Below, one piece after another: positions 25,519-34,888 of a stretch of 64,000 nucleotides of DNA. A program made the translations under genes and the position numbers. This stretch comes from Planctomycetaceae bacterium (GTDB taxonomy: Bacteria > Planctomycetota > Planctomycetia > Pirellulales > Thermoguttaceae): positions 62,001 through 126,000 of the forward strand of contig JAAYAY010000269.1 in assembly GCA_012719125.1 (NCBI GenBank), read 5' to 3'. The first letter of the stretch is position 1. The number at the start of each line of letters is the position of its first letter. Under the pieces are notes generated by a model that was not told the origin of the DNA, ran no database searches, and was given only the letters and a program-made list of their open reading frames with translations.

Positions 25519-27303
25519 GTGGCCATTGTCCCTTCGACTGATCAACCGGCACTCCGCGACGGCGCCCTGACGGCCGCCGATGCGGACGGCGGGACCGCTC
25601 ATTTGAAGGAGGTTCCACAACCGGTTGAACTCCGCGAGACCATCCGCGAAGTGATCGAGCAGAAGGTCGCCGGCCTCGACCGCACTCAGCCGTTGTTTCG
25701 CCACCGAATCGAAAGCCTCGCCCGCGAGGTGCTCGCTGATTTGAAGCTGAAGGAGGGTTACCTGGGATGGACCATGGTCATCCTCTCCAGTGCCTATTGG
25801 CGCGATCGCATCAAAGCCACGCCCTACGAGAGACGTCTGCTTCTGCTTCCGCACTGCATGCGGAACGAACAGGTCTGCCAGGCGGAATACAACGAGTTCG
25901 GTTTGCTCTGCGAAGACTGCGGGGGGTGCTCGCTCACCGAATGGCGAGCCCTGGGACGGGAAAAAGGCTGCCAGGTGCTGATCGCGGAAGGCTCACCGAT
26001 CGTTCTCCAGCTCATCCTGCAGGGCAAGGCCGACGCCGTCCTGGGGATCGGTTGCCTCAATTCGTTGGAGAAGGCCCTCGCCAAGATCCTCATGACCGGG
26101 CTGCCGGCCATGGCGGTACCGCTCCACTCCTCGACCTGCCACAACACGTCGACCGACGAAGCCTGGGCCCTCGAAATGATCGACACGCCCTATCAGCCGG
26201 GCGATCAACCCGCCAAGACCCAGGTCCATCTGCTCCGCGCCGCCTCGCGGATGTTCGAACCGGATGAATTGGCTCGCCTCCTGCCCCCGGAACGGAGCAA
26301 CGGTGAGACACCTCCATGCGACGATCTGTCGCTCGACGCCCTTCCGCCTGTCGCCGCCACCGAAATCCTCGCCCGCGAGTTCCTGGCCCGCGGCGGCAAG
26401 TTCTTCCGCCCCTTCATCACCCTGGCGGCCTACGACGCCCTGACCGGCGGACATGGCTGGGGACCCAACGGACAGCAGCACGTTGCCCAATTGCCCGATG
26501 CCGTCCGGCGCGTCGCCCTGGCCATCGAACTGTTCCACAAAGCCTCGCTGGTTCACGACGACATCGAAGACGACGACTCCTTCCGATACGGACAAAAGAC
26601 GATCCATCGCCGGCACGGAACCGCCACCGCTATCAACGTCGGCGACTACCTGATCGGCCTGGGATATCGCCTGGTGGCCTCGCAGCGCGAGAACCTCCAC
26701 GCCGAGGCTGTGGCCGATATTCTGGCAACCCTGGGGCAGGCCCATACTCGCTTGTGCGAAGGTCAAGGGGCGGAACTCACCTGGCGGGCCAGCCGAAATC
26801 GGCATCTGACCCCGCTCGACGCCCTGAAGATCTACGCCCTCAAAACAGCCCCCGCCTTCGAGGCCGCTCTGTTCTCCGGAATCCGTCTGGCAGGACCGGC
26901 CGACGCATATCGGGACGCCGCCTCACGCTTCGCTCGCCATCTGGGAGTCGCCTTCCAGATCCGCAACGATCTGGACGACTGGACGACCGACCCCGGCAAC
27001 AAGCGTCAGCGGGGCACCGACGCGATCGGCGGCCGTCCCACCGTCCTCTGGGCCTTGGCTGTGGAGGCCTCCGATGGCGCGGACCGTCCCGATCTGGACG
27101 CCGACACCGGCAACGATCCCGAAGCCGGTCGCCGGCTGATACGCCAGGTCCACGACCTGTACTGCCGGACGGGCGCGTTCTCCAAAGCCCGCCGACTCGT
27201 TCAGAAACACGCCGATCGGGCCAGGGAAGTTGCCGACGCCGTCCAGCCCGACTCGCTCCGGCAACTGCTGCACCACTTCGTCGACACGATCCTCGGATAC
27301 TAG
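25519..27303 (+). CDS. DUF116-polyprenyl synthetase fusion protein
   Basis: A 594-residue two-domain protein. Residues about 60-230 match DUF116: CEDCGGC at 131-137 (CxxCxxC), VLIAEGSPIVLQLIL, ADAVLGIGCLNSLEKAL and SSTCHNTSTDEAW. This cysteine set may bind an Fe-S cluster. Residues about 280-590 are a trans-isoprenyl diphosphate synthase: GGKFFRPFITL, first Asp-rich motif HDDIEDDD (D347 on), IHRRHGTATAINVGDYL, GQGAELTW and second Asp-rich motif QIRNDLDDW (D484-D487). It would chain-elongate IPP to a prenyl diphosphate. The start is uncertain: GTG at 25519 or TTG at 25603. It lies 142 bp after the cyclase. Fusion of these two domains is unusual. Confidence 0.88.
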   Translation: MAIVPSTDQPALRDGALTAADADGGTAHLKEVPQPVELRETIREVIEQKVAGLDRTQPLFRHRIESLAREVLADLKLKEGYLGWTMVILSSAYWRDRIKATPYERRLLLLPHCMRNEQVCQAEYNEFGLLCEDCGGCSLTEWRALGREKGCQVLIAEGSPIVLQLILQGKADAVLGIGCLNSLEKALAKILMTGLPAMAVPLHSSTCHNTSTDEAWALEMIDTPYQPGDQPAKTQVHLLRAASRMFEPDELARLLPPERSNGETPPCDDLSLDALPPVAATEILAREFLARGGKFFRPFITLAAYDALTGGHGWGPNGQQHVAQLPDAVRRVALAIELFHKASLVHDDIEDDDSFRYGQKTIHRRHGTATAINVGDYLIGLGYRLVASQRENLHAEAVADILATLGQAHTRLCEGQGAELTWRASRNRHLTPLDALKIYALKTAPAFEAALFSGIRLAGPADAYRDAASRFARHLGVAFQIRNDLDDWTTDPGNKRQRGTDAIGGRPTVLWALAVEASDGADRPDLDADTGNDPEAGRRLIRQVHDLYCRTGAFSKARRLVQKHADRAREVADAVQPDSLRQLLHHFVDTILGY

Positions 27304-27306
27304 GCC

Positions 27307-27491
27307 CAAATCCGAAATACGAATCTCGAAATCCGAAACAAAGTCAAGTGCCGCAAATCAGAATGCTTCAAATGGCAGTTGATTCCGTGACAGGTCTTTT
27401 CAACTCCCACGACACTACGTCCCAGATTTGGAGCCTTTGTGCTTCCGGATTTGGATTTGTTTCGGATTTCGAGATTCGTGCTTCGGATTTC
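27307..27491. repeat. Inverted pair of an AT-richer dispersed repeat upstream of the GT4 gene
   Basis: 27307-27343 reads CCAAATCCGAAATACGAATC onward, and 27453-27491 is its near-perfect reverse complement (GATTTGTTTCGGATTTCGAG onward). The two arms enclose about 110 bp, so the transcript between the polyprenyl synthase and GT4 genes could form a long stem. A third copy is at 55651-55714. The composition is clearly less GC-rich than the genes around it. Confidence 0.8.
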
Positions 27492-27499
27492 TCCTCCCC

Positions 27500-28849
27500 A
27501 TGCCCCCTCCCAACCCCCTGAGAATCATCCACCTCGTCTCCGGCGCCGGCGGTATGTACTGCGGGAGTTGCATGCACGGTAACACGCTGGCCGCCGCCCT
27601 GCTTCGTGCCGGCCACGACGTCATGCTCATGCCGCTCTATACGCCCGTACGAACCGACGATGAATCCGTCCGCCACGAACGGCTCGCCTTCGGGGGTCTC
27701 AACGTCTTCCTGCAAGAAAAATTCGCCCTGTTCCGCAAGACTCCCGCCGCGCTTGATCGGCTCCTCGATCGCCCGGCACTCGTCCGCTGGCTCAGCCGTT
27801 GGGGCGGCAAGACCGACGCCGTCCAACTCGGCGCCCTGACCGTCTCCATGCTGCGCGGCGAATCGGGGCGGCAAAGCAAAGAGGTCGAAAAACTCCTCGG
27901 CCTCCTTGCCTCGCTTCCCCAAATCGACGTGATCCATCTGTCGAACGTTCTCCTGGCCGGACTGGCCGGACCGATTCGCAGAAGCTTGAAGGTGCCCGTC
28001 GTCGTCAGCCTCACCGGCGAAGATGTCTTCATCGAAAAACTGCCCGAACCGTTCGCCGCGGAAACTCGCGCGGAGTTGCAGCGCTGCGTGAGCCATGTCG
28101 ACGCCCTCGTCGCCATGAATGGTTATTTCGCCGATCGCATGGCCGACTACCTGTCGATTCCCCGGCAGGAAATCCACGTCATTCCACCGGGCATCAAACT
28201 CGCCGGCCACGCCGCCGATCCCGAAACTGTCTTGGCTGAAAGTGGTCGAGAAGCACGCGACGTCTTCCGAATTGGCTACTTCTCCCGAATCTGCCACGAC
28301 AAAGGACTGCACCTGCTGGCCGAAGCCCTCGAGATCGCCGCCCGGGAGGCACCAGATTGCCGATTCACACTGGAAGCAGCCGGCTATCTCGGGCCTTACG
28401 ATCGCCGCTACCTCCGCGACGTCGAGAAGCGTTTCCGGCAAGGCCGGCTTCACAGTCGATTCCATTACGCCGGCTCGCCCGATCGGGCCGGCAAGATCGC
28501 CTTCCTCCAATCGGTCGACGTCGTCTGCCTCCCCTCCGTGTTTCCGGAAAGCAAGGGGATCGCGGCCCTGGAGGCCTGGGCCAACGGCAAGCCCGTGCTC
28601 GCCCCCGATGCCGGAGCGTTCCCCGAGTTGATCGCCGATACCGGCGGCGGCATCCTCTTCGAGCCAGGCCATGCCGACGCTCTTGCTCGGAGTATTCTTC
28701 AGTTCGAAGCCAATCGCGATCGCGCCACCGAACTGGGACTTTGCGGAATGGCAGCCGTGCGGGATCGTTATCACGACGGGCTGATGGCCGAACGAACGGC
28801 CGCCCTCTACCACGCACTGGCCGCCAACCGCAGAAGGGAGGCTCCCTGA
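27500..28849 (+). CDS. Glycosyltransferase family 4 protein
   Basis: A 449-residue GT-B glycosyltransferase. The N-terminal domain has IIHLVSGAGGMYCGSCMHG (glycine-rich acceptor/donor loop). The C-terminal GT4 domain has RIGYFSRICHDKGLHLLAEAL, the PSVFPESKGIAALEAWANGKP motif (E-x7-E, donor binding) and a final helical tail. The ATG at 27500 directly follows the dispersed repeat and has no ribosome site, as often in this genome. Its stop overlaps the next start (TGATG). Position between a prenyl synthase and a second toroid protein suggests it adds sugar to the lipid made here; donor and acceptor are unknown. Confidence 0.9.
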   Translation: MPPPNPLRIIHLVSGAGGMYCGSCMHGNTLAAALLRAGHDVMLMPLYTPVRTDDESVRHERLAFGGLNVFLQEKFALFRKTPAALDRLLDRPALVRWLSRWGGKTDAVQLGALTVSMLRGESGRQSKEVEKLLGLLASLPQIDVIHLSNVLLAGLAGPIRRSLKVPVVVSLTGEDVFIEKLPEPFAAETRAELQRCVSHVDALVAMNGYFADRMADYLSIPRQEIHVIPPGIKLAGHAADPETVLAESGREARDVFRIGYFSRICHDKGLHLLAEALEIAAREAPDCRFTLEAAGYLGPYDRRYLRDVEKRFRQGRLHSRFHYAGSPDRAGKIAFLQSVDVVCLPSVFPESKGIAALEAWANGKPVLAPDAGAFPELIADTGGGILFEPGHADALARSILQFEANRDRATELGLCGMAAVRDRYHDGLMAERTAALYHALAANRRREAP

Positions 28850-29793
28850 TGTCGTACCTGGGTAGCTTGACGCTTCGCTTGGCGGCCGGAGCCATGCGGC
28901 TGCCGGACAACTTCCGCGAAAGGCACTCCGGGTTCTTGACGGCCGCACAACGCGACGACGGCGGTTTCGCCGGCCGACACGGCGCCAGCGATCTCTATTA
29001 CACCGGCTTCGCTCTCCGCGGGCTGATCCTGCTGGGAACCCTCACCGAAGAGTCCGCTAACCCTGCCGCAAGTTTCCTCCAAGCGAGTCTGGCAAAAAAA
29101 CTTGCTGCGGTCGATTTCCTCTCCCTCGTGTTCGGTTCGGTGCTGCTGGAACTCGGCTGCGGACTGGATGTCTTTGGGCAGGCGGGACTCGATCGGCAAG
29201 CCGTGATTCAGGACAAACTGCGACCGCTGCAACGTGACGATGGTGGCTTCGCCAAAACCCCAGAAAGCGGGCGGAGCTCCACCTATCAATCGTTTCTTTC
29301 TGTCGCCTGTCTCGAACTGGTCGGCGCACGAATCGATGAGCCGCAGTCCCTTGTTCAGATGGTCCAATCGCGCCGCCGGCAAGACGGCGGATACGTGGAA
29401 CTCGACCTGATCGCCCGAAGTGGCACCAATCCCACGGCCGCCGCCGTGGGCCTGCTGCGATTGCTCCAAGGCGACCAGGCTGTGGAACTTCAGGGCACGG
29501 GCGGAGAAGAAACCGCCCGATTTCTCGTCGCCATGCAAGGCGCCGACGGTGGACTCCGGGCCAATACGCTCATCCCCATGAGCGACCTGCTGAGCACCTG
29601 CACCGGCCTGATCGCCCTGGCCGATCTCGGTGGCCTGAACGCCGTCGACCTCGCTGCCGCCCGCCGCTATGTCGACTCGATGGAATCGGATCGCGGCGGC
29701 TTCCTCGGCGGCTCCTGGGACTCCGAAATCGACGCCGAATACACCTTCTACGGCGTCGCCACGCGATCACTTCTGGCTACGATCGGGCACTGA
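28849..29793 (+). CDS. Prenyltransferase/squalene-oxidase-repeat (alpha-alpha toroid) protein
   Basis: A 314-residue protein of repeated QDDGGF-type helical hairpins: AAQRDDGGFAGRHGASDLYY, LQRDDGGFAKTPESG, RRRQDGGYVELD, MQGADGGLRANT and MESDRGGFLGGSWDSE. The layout resembles the beta subunit of geranylgeranyl transferase type II. However, the zinc ligands of that enzyme (Asp, Cys, late His) are not clearly kept; the late position reads DAEYTFYG, with Tyr where His is expected. It has no DxDD motif either. So it may bind or reshape a polyprenyl chain rather than prenylate a protein. AAGGGAGG lies seven bases before the ATG; one-base overlap with GT4. Confidence 0.8.
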   Translation: MSYLGSLTLRLAAGAMRLPDNFRERHSGFLTAAQRDDGGFAGRHGASDLYYTGFALRGLILLGTLTEESANPAASFLQASLAKKLAAVDFLSLVFGSVLLELGCGLDVFGQAGLDRQAVIQDKLRPLQRDDGGFAKTPESGRSSTYQSFLSVACLELVGARIDEPQSLVQMVQSRRRQDGGYVELDLIARSGTNPTAAAVGLLRLLQGDQAVELQGTGGEETARFLVAMQGADGGLRANTLIPMSDLLSTCTGLIALADLGGLNAVDLAAARRYVDSMESDRGGFLGGSWDSEIDAEYTFYGVATRSLLATIGH

Positions 29794-29887
29794 CTCAATC
29801 TGTCTCCTGGCAGAAAAAGACGGGCAAAACGTCGGCAACTTCGGCAATGTGCCCGTCCGCCAATTCTCGCAGCATTCCGCCACTCGC

Positions 29888-29893
29888 TATAAT
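29888..29893 (+). promoter_or_regulatory. Candidate -10 box upstream of the ABC transporter genes
   Basis: A perfect TATAAT lies about 60 bases before the ATPase ATG. The best -35 at 18 bp spacing is TTCTCG, a poor match, so this is a weak promoter call. It would allow the transporter genes to be expressed apart from the lipid genes. Confidence 0.35.
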
Positions 29894-29953
29894 ACACCCG
29901 AGACCTCATTAAACCGCCTTGTTATGAACACGCGGATTGAGAGCGGCAGAAGA

Positions 29954-30631
29954 ATGTCCCAACTCATCGTCGACAACGTCACCAAGGAATTCCCCACTCG
30001 CGGCGATCCGCTCGTCGTGCTGCAGGGAGTATCGCTCCAACTCGAATCCGGCCGAAACCTCGCCGTCATCGGCCCCAGCGGGTCGGGAAAAACCACGCTG
30101 CTCAACCTGCTGGGGGTCCTGGAACGACCCACGTCCGGCACCATTACCGTTGATGGGCAGAATCCGGCCGAGTTGTCAGACAAGGCCGTGGCCGCTTTCC
30201 GCAGCCGGAAGATCGGCTTCATCTTCCAGGACCATCACCTGCTGCCCCAGTGCTCGGTCTTGGAGAACGTGCTCGTTCCCACCATCGCTGGCGGCCGCAC
30301 CAAACCGGAAGACGTCAACCGGGCACGCCACCTCCTCGAACGGGTCGGCCTCAACGATCGCCTCGAACACCGCCCGGCCGAACTCTCCGGCGGACAGAAA
30401 CAACGTACCGCAATTGCCCGGGCCCTCATCCGTCGGCCGGCCCTGGTCCTGGCCGACGAACCCACCGGAAATCTCGATCAGACCACGGCCGCCCAGGTCG
30501 CCGACCTGCTCCTCGAATTGCAGACTGAGGAGAACACCATGTTGATCGTCGTGACCCACAGCACCTCGCTCGCCGAGCGGATGCAGCAACGCCGGCGACT
30601 CGACAACGGCCGACTGCAGGAGGTGGCTTGA
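29954..30631 (+). CDS. ABC transporter ATP-binding protein (LolD/MacB type)
   Basis: A 225-residue ATPase. Walker [10 protein letters not shown] is at residues 40-48, Q-loop [11 protein letters not shown] follows, signature [15 protein letters not shown] begins at about 144, then Walker [14 protein letters not shown] and the H-loop VTHS. The DEPTGNLD form and length put it in the LolD/MacB/FtsE group that powers FtsX-fold permeases acting by mechanotransmission. It is 17 bp before the permease gene. An ATG at 29924 is also in frame; 29954 gives the usual family start ([13 protein letters not shown]). Confidence 0.92.
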   Translation: MSQLIVDNVTKEFPTRGDPLVVLQGVSLQLESGRNLAVIGPSGSGKTTLLNLLGVLERPTSGTITVDGQNPAELSDKAVAAFRSRKIGFIFQDHHLLPQCSVLENVLVPTIAGGRTKPEDVNRARHLLERVGLNDRLEHRPAELSGGQKQRTAIARALIRRPALVLADEPTGNLDQTTAAQVADLLLELQTEENTMLIVVTHSTSLAERMQQRRRLDNGRLQEVA

Positions 30632-30648
30632 CCACTCGCTGAACGATC

Positions 30649-33600
30649 ATGTCCAAGCTCCGATTCATCCTCGCCTCACTCATCCACCACGGCCGGACCA
30701 ATATGGCGGTCGGCTTCGGCGTGATGGCGGCAACGGCCGTCCTCACCGGGGCACTCCTCGTCGGCGATTCCATGCAAGGAAGCCTTCGCGATCTTACCCT
30801 CGATCGCTTGGAAAACATCGACCAGGCTCTCGTAACCCAGCAGTTCTTCGATGCCGGGCTTGCCGACAAGGCCAAAGACTTTCAACTCTTCCGCGGGCAC
30901 TTCTCCGCAGCCGTCCCGGCAATCGTTCTCCAGGTCAGCTTCGAAAATGCCGACAGCGATCCGCCCTTGCGGGCAAACCGGGTGACGCTGATCGGCTGCG
31001 ATGATCGCTTCTCCGAGCTGGGGCCCGGGGGACCCGTAGGAGCCGTCGAAGAGGGCCAAGTCGTGCTCAACAGCGTCCTGGCCAAGGAACTGGGCATCGA
31101 CGGGAGCGGCAAGCAGGTCCTGCTCCGACTGCCCCGAATCACGGCCATTCCCGCCGACAGTCCCCTCGGCCGAAAAGACGAGACCATCCAGCGGTCGCGA
31201 CTCACCGTGGGCGACGTGATCCCGACGGAAGGCCTGGGCCGATTCAGCATGCGGCCCAGCCAGGCCTTGCCCAAACTGGCCTTTGTGTCCCTCGCCTGGC
31301 TCCAGAACCGGCTGGACCAGGGCGGAAAAGCCAGTGCGATCTTTGTCGCCGGGCGGCAACCGTCTCAAGCCGCACCGCCGCAGGCCGATGCGATCCTGGC
31401 GGATACCTTCGCTCCCACACCCGCCGATCTCGGCATTTCGATCATCAAGACGGAACTTGGCTACTTCAACGTCAGCAGCCGCCAGATGATGCTCGCCCAC
31501 CCGGTCGAAACAGAACTCACCCGGGCCATGAGCGACCGCACCGTCCAGCCTGCCCTGACCTATCTAGCTAATGCAATTGCCCTCGACCATCGTCAGATCC
31601 CCTATTCCACCGTCACCGCCCTTGACTTCGCCGATTCACCTCCGCTGGGCCCGTTCGTCGACCGCGAAGGCAAGCCGGTTGCTCCCCTCGGCGAGGGCGA
31701 GATTGCCTTGAACTCCTGGGCTGCCGACGATCTGAAGGCGAAACTCGGCGACGTGATCCGCGTCCGCTATTTCGAACCGGAGAGCACCCACGGAGAGGTG
31801 AAAGAAACGGAAACCAAACTGCGGCTCGCAGCCATCGTCGCCTTGGAAGGGGCCGCGGCCGACCCCGACTTCACCCCCGAAGTCGAAGGTGTGACCGACC
31901 AACTATCGATCGCCGACTGGGATCCTCCTTTCCCCTTCGACGCTCGGGCGATTCGCGACCAGGACGAAACCTATTGGGACGAACATCGCGCCACCCCGAA
32001 AGCGTTCGTCTCGCTGCCCACCGGCCGAAAACTGTGGGGCAGCCGGTTCGGCGACACAACGACCCTGCGAGTCGTACCACGCGGCCAGGAATCTCTCCAA
32101 TCCCTCGAGGCGGACCTCGCTGTGGATCCCCTCCCTTTCGGCTTCCGCTTCCAGCCGCTCAAGCGGCAGGGCCTGGCCGCCTCGCAAGGCGCCACGCCTT
32201 TCCACATTCTGTTCATTGCCTTCAGCTTCTTCGTGATTGCCGCCGCCCTGATGCTCGTGGTCCTGCTCTTCCGCCTGGGGATCGAACAGCGGGCCGAATC
32301 GATCGGCATCCTCCAGGCCGTCGGCCTGACGCGGCAGTCTATCGCCGGGCTCCTGGCCGTCGAAGGACTGCTCGTTGCCGCCATAGCCGCCCTGGCCGGA
32401 TCGGCCCTGGGAATCGGCTACGCCGCTCTCATGCTCGCCGGCCTCAGAACCTGGTGGCTTGCCGCGGTCGTCACGCCGTTTCTTCGACTACACGTCAGCG
32501 AGACGAGCCTGATCGTCGGCTACGCAAGCGGCCTGGTCGTCTGCTTTGCCTCCATCCTGTGGGCCCTGTGGCGATCCCGGCGGACCAGCATCGCCCGTCT
32601 GCTGGCCGGTCAGTTTGACGGGGACAGCACCCTCGTGTCGCGGAAACGATCGTGGACTCGCTGGCTGGCGCCGGCCATGCTCCTGGCGGCCGTCGTTCTT
32701 GCCGTGGCAACCGGCGGATTCCGCGAAGAAGTCCGCGCCGCGGCCTTCTTCGGTGTCGGGGCCCTCGTGCTCGCCGCCGGCCTCCTCTTCGTGCGCCGGC
32801 GGCTGCGAGACCAGGCCACCGGCCCGGCCGTTGCCATCGGACGAGGAAACCTGATGCGGTTGACCCTCCGCAGTGCCGCCAGGAATCCCGGCCGAAGCAC
32901 CCTGAGCGTCGGACTGATCGCCTCGACGAGCTTCCTGATCGTGGCCATCAGCGCATTTCATCTCGATCCGACGCAGCAGGAGCCCCGGCTCGACAGCGGA
33001 AACGGCGGCTTCGCACTCGTCGCCGAGTCGGACCAACCGATCCTCTTCGACGTCAATACCGAAGACGGCCGATTCGACCTGAGCTTCTCGGATGAAGATT
33101 CCGACCTCCTTGCTTCGACCAAGACCTACGGCCTGCGAGTCCAAGGGGGCGACGATGCAAGTTGCCTCAACCTTTATCAGGCTCGCCAGCCGCGAATCCT
33201 CGGTCTGCCCGAAAATCTGCTCCAACGCGGGGGTTTCGCCTGGGCCTCCACGGCGGCCAAGACGCCGGAAGAAAAGGCCGACCCGTGGCTGCTGCTCGAA
33301 AAGCCTCTGCCGCCAGACGCCGACGGCACTCCCTGCGTTCCCGTCGTCATGGATGCGAACACCGCCATGTATGCACTCCATCTCACCGGAGGCGTAGGGC
33401 AGACGTACGATATTAGGGACGACCGGGATCAGACGGTTCGCTTGCGCATTGTCGGTCTCCTGGGAAACTCCATCCTCCAAGGGGATCTGCTTGTCGCAGA
33501 AAGTCGACTGCTCGAGCACTTCCCGCACATCAGCGGGCGGCGCTTCTTTCTCGTCGAGTGTGACCCCGAGAAAACCGCCGCCGTCGCGGCCGCCTGGAAC

Positions 33601-34056
33601 CGCACGCTCGGAGACTTCGGTCTCGCTACCGAAACGACCGGACAGCGACTGGCCCGCTTCCTGGCCGTACAGAATACCTATCTGTCGACCTTCCAGAGCC
33701 TGGGCGGTCTGGGCCTGCTGTTGGGAACGTTTGGCCTGGCGGCCGTCCAACTCCGCAACGTGCTGGAACGGCGCCGCGAACTGGCCCTCCTCCGCGCCGT
33801 CGGCTTTCGCCGGGCAACCCTCGGTTGCCTGGTCCTGCTGGAAAACGCCCTGCTCCTTCTGGCCGGCCTGGGCTGTGGCGTCGTTGCTGCCGCGGTCGCC
33901 GTTCTTCCGCATCTCCTTTCCGGCAGTGCCGCAGTCCCCTTTCAGTCGGTCGGCGCAATCCTGCTCGCCATCCTTGTCGTCGGGCTCCTCGCCTCCCTGC
34001 TTGCCGTCCGCGCCACACTCCGCGCCCCGCTCATCGCCGCCCTTCGCGGACAGTAG
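30649..34056 (+). CDS. Large FtsX-like ABC permease
   Basis: A 1135-residue membrane protein with two FtsX cores. The first TM is at about residues 18-40 (NMAVGFGVMAATAVLTGALL). A large periplasmic domain runs to about 510, then comes a three-TM core (ILFIAFSFFVIAAALMLVVL; VEGLLVAAIAALAGSALGIG; SLIVGYASGLVVCFASILWA). Two to three more TMs lie near 670-780, a second periplasmic domain follows, and a final FtsX core ends the protein (GLGLLLGTFGLAAVQLRNVL; LLLLAGLGCGVVAAAVAVLP; QSVGAILLAILVVGLLASLL). This is the fused two-permease layout of lipoprotein/lipid exporters. With the ATPase it probably moves a lipid or lipoprotein. Adjacent position to terpenoid genes suggests, but does not show, the cargo. 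Confidence 0.88.
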   Translation: MSKLRFILASLIHHGRTNMAVGFGVMAATAVLTGALLVGDSMQGSLRDLTLDRLENIDQALVTQQFFDAGLADKAKDFQLFRGHFSAAVPAIVLQVSFENADSDPPLRANRVTLIGCDDRFSELGPGGPVGAVEEGQVVLNSVLAKELGIDGSGKQVLLRLPRITAIPADSPLGRKDETIQRSRLTVGDVIPTEGLGRFSMRPSQALPKLAFVSLAWLQNRLDQGGKASAIFVAGRQPSQAAPPQADAILADTFAPTPADLGISIIKTELGYFNVSSRQMMLAHPVETELTRAMSDRTVQPALTYLANAIALDHRQIPYSTVTALDFADSPPLGPFVDREGKPVAPLGEGEIALNSWAADDLKAKLGDVIRVRYFEPESTHGEVKETETKLRLAAIVALEGAAADPDFTPEVEGVTDQLSIADWDPPFPFDARAIRDQDETYWDEHRATPKAFVSLPTGRKLWGSRFGDTTTLRVVPRGQESLQSLEADLAVDPLPFGFRFQPLKRQGLAASQGATPFHILFIAFSFFVIAAALMLVVLLFRLGIEQRAESIGILQAVGLTRQSIAGLLAVEGLLVAAIAALAGSALGIGYAALMLAGLRTWWLAAVVTPFLRLHVSETSLIVGYASGLVVCFASILWALWRSRRTSIARLLAGQFDGDSTLVSRKRSWTRWLAPAMLLAAVVLAVATGGFREEVRAAAFFGVGALVLAAGLLFVRRRLRDQATGPAVAIGRGNLMRLTLRSAARNPGRSTLSVGLIASTSFLIVAISAFHLDPTQQEPRLDSGNGGFALVAESDQPILFDVNTEDGRFDLSFSDEDSDLLASTKTYGLRVQGGDDASCLNLYQARQPRILGLPENLLQRGGFAWASTAAKTPEEKADPWLLLEKPLPPDADGTPCVPVVMDANTAMYALHLTGGVGQTYDIRDDRDQTVRLRIVGLLGNSILQGDLLVAESRLLEHFPHISGRRFFLVECDPEKTAAVAAAWNRTLGDFGLATETTGQRLARFLAVQNTYLSTFQSLGGLGLLLGTFGLAAVQLRNVLERRRELALLRAVGFRRATLGCLVLLENALLLLAGLGCGVVAAAVAVLPHLLSGSAAVPFQSVGAILLAILVVGLLASLLAVRATLRAPLIAALRGQ

Positions 34057-34083
34057 TGGGTGCGGCCCGCTCATTGAACCCTG

Positions 34084-34680
34084 CTATCCTGCGTTGCTCG
34101 AATTGTCGTCCGAGTCCGCGTTGCTCTCTTCGCCGCGGAATAAGATCATTACGAGCGAAACTAAGAACAAGACCGCGGCGATTCCGGCAGCAATCGCCAG
34201 TGCTCGCCACACATATCCCCAATGATCAATGCCCACTGAGACTCCGGCTGCCAGCATTCCCAAGAACAGGCGTTGGGAGTCTGAGGCACGCACTTCCTTC
34301 TCGAGGAGTGTCGTTCTCTGAGATGGGTCCGGCATGACGCCGTTCTCGTCAAGAGCTTCGTCCATCGCGTCCCCAGACGTGAAAGAATCCACGACGTCAC
34401 CTGGACGGCGTGCCACATACACGCCGACGCTCGTGTAACCGAGACCAAAGACAAACAACCCCCAGGAGATAGTCAAGGCCGCTCCTGCCCAAGGGGATAA
34501 TTCTGTCAGCAACAGAAGAGCCAAGTCGGCCGCGGCAAGCAGCGAGTAGAGAAATACCAGCGCGTGGTTGTATGCCGCAGCGACACGAATCGAGTTCTCG
34601 AGGTAGTCATGGTGCCGATCTGGCCTCGCGCGGGACAATTCCGACAATCCCTCGAATGCTTCACGACGGTGCCTTGCCAT
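34084..34680 (-). CDS. Hypothetical membrane protein
   Basis: A 198-residue protein with three to four predicted membrane segments: YNHALVFLYSLLAAADLALL, LTISWGLFVFGLGYTSVGVY, a possible FLGMLAAGVSVGIDHWG, and LAIAAGIAAVLFLVSLVMIL. The ends are hydrophilic and the last 15 residues are acidic and serine-rich. I recognise no family. It is convergent with the permease gene (28 bp between stops) and belongs to no obvious operon. Codon bias is weaker than in its neighbours, so it may be a less conserved gene. Confidence 0.6.
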   Translation of the reverse strand: MARHRREAFEGLSELSRARPDRHHDYLENSIRVAAAYNHALVFLYSLLAAADLALLLLTELSPWAGAALTISWGLFVFGLGYTSVGVYVARRPGDVVDSFTSGDAMDEALDENGVMPDPSQRTTLLEKEVRASDSQRLFLGMLAAGVSVGIDHWGYVWRALAIAAGIAAVLFLVSLVMILFRGEESNADSDDNSSNAG

Positions 34681-34888
34681 TCTTCTGGAGCCTCATCTGT
34701 TTTGGGGAACATACATGGGGGTGGGAGTTGCCATTCTGAGAATCCTCGTCCAAAGGTTCGACGCCGCCAAGGGGCCTACGCAACCGAAGTTCCTCACGGG
34801 CGACTGTTACAGCATCAATCGCCACGCTGAAAGCGCTGGCAGCACTGCAATCACCAGAAACTTATTGATATTCAATCTCAAATCTCCC

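Noticed and set aside
27368-28948. 526-codon open frame on minus, and similar frames at 24102-25196, 32488-34074, 56638-58044 and 57545-58840
   Set aside because: All lie opposite clear genes with family motifs; high third-position GC removes stops from the antisense frame.
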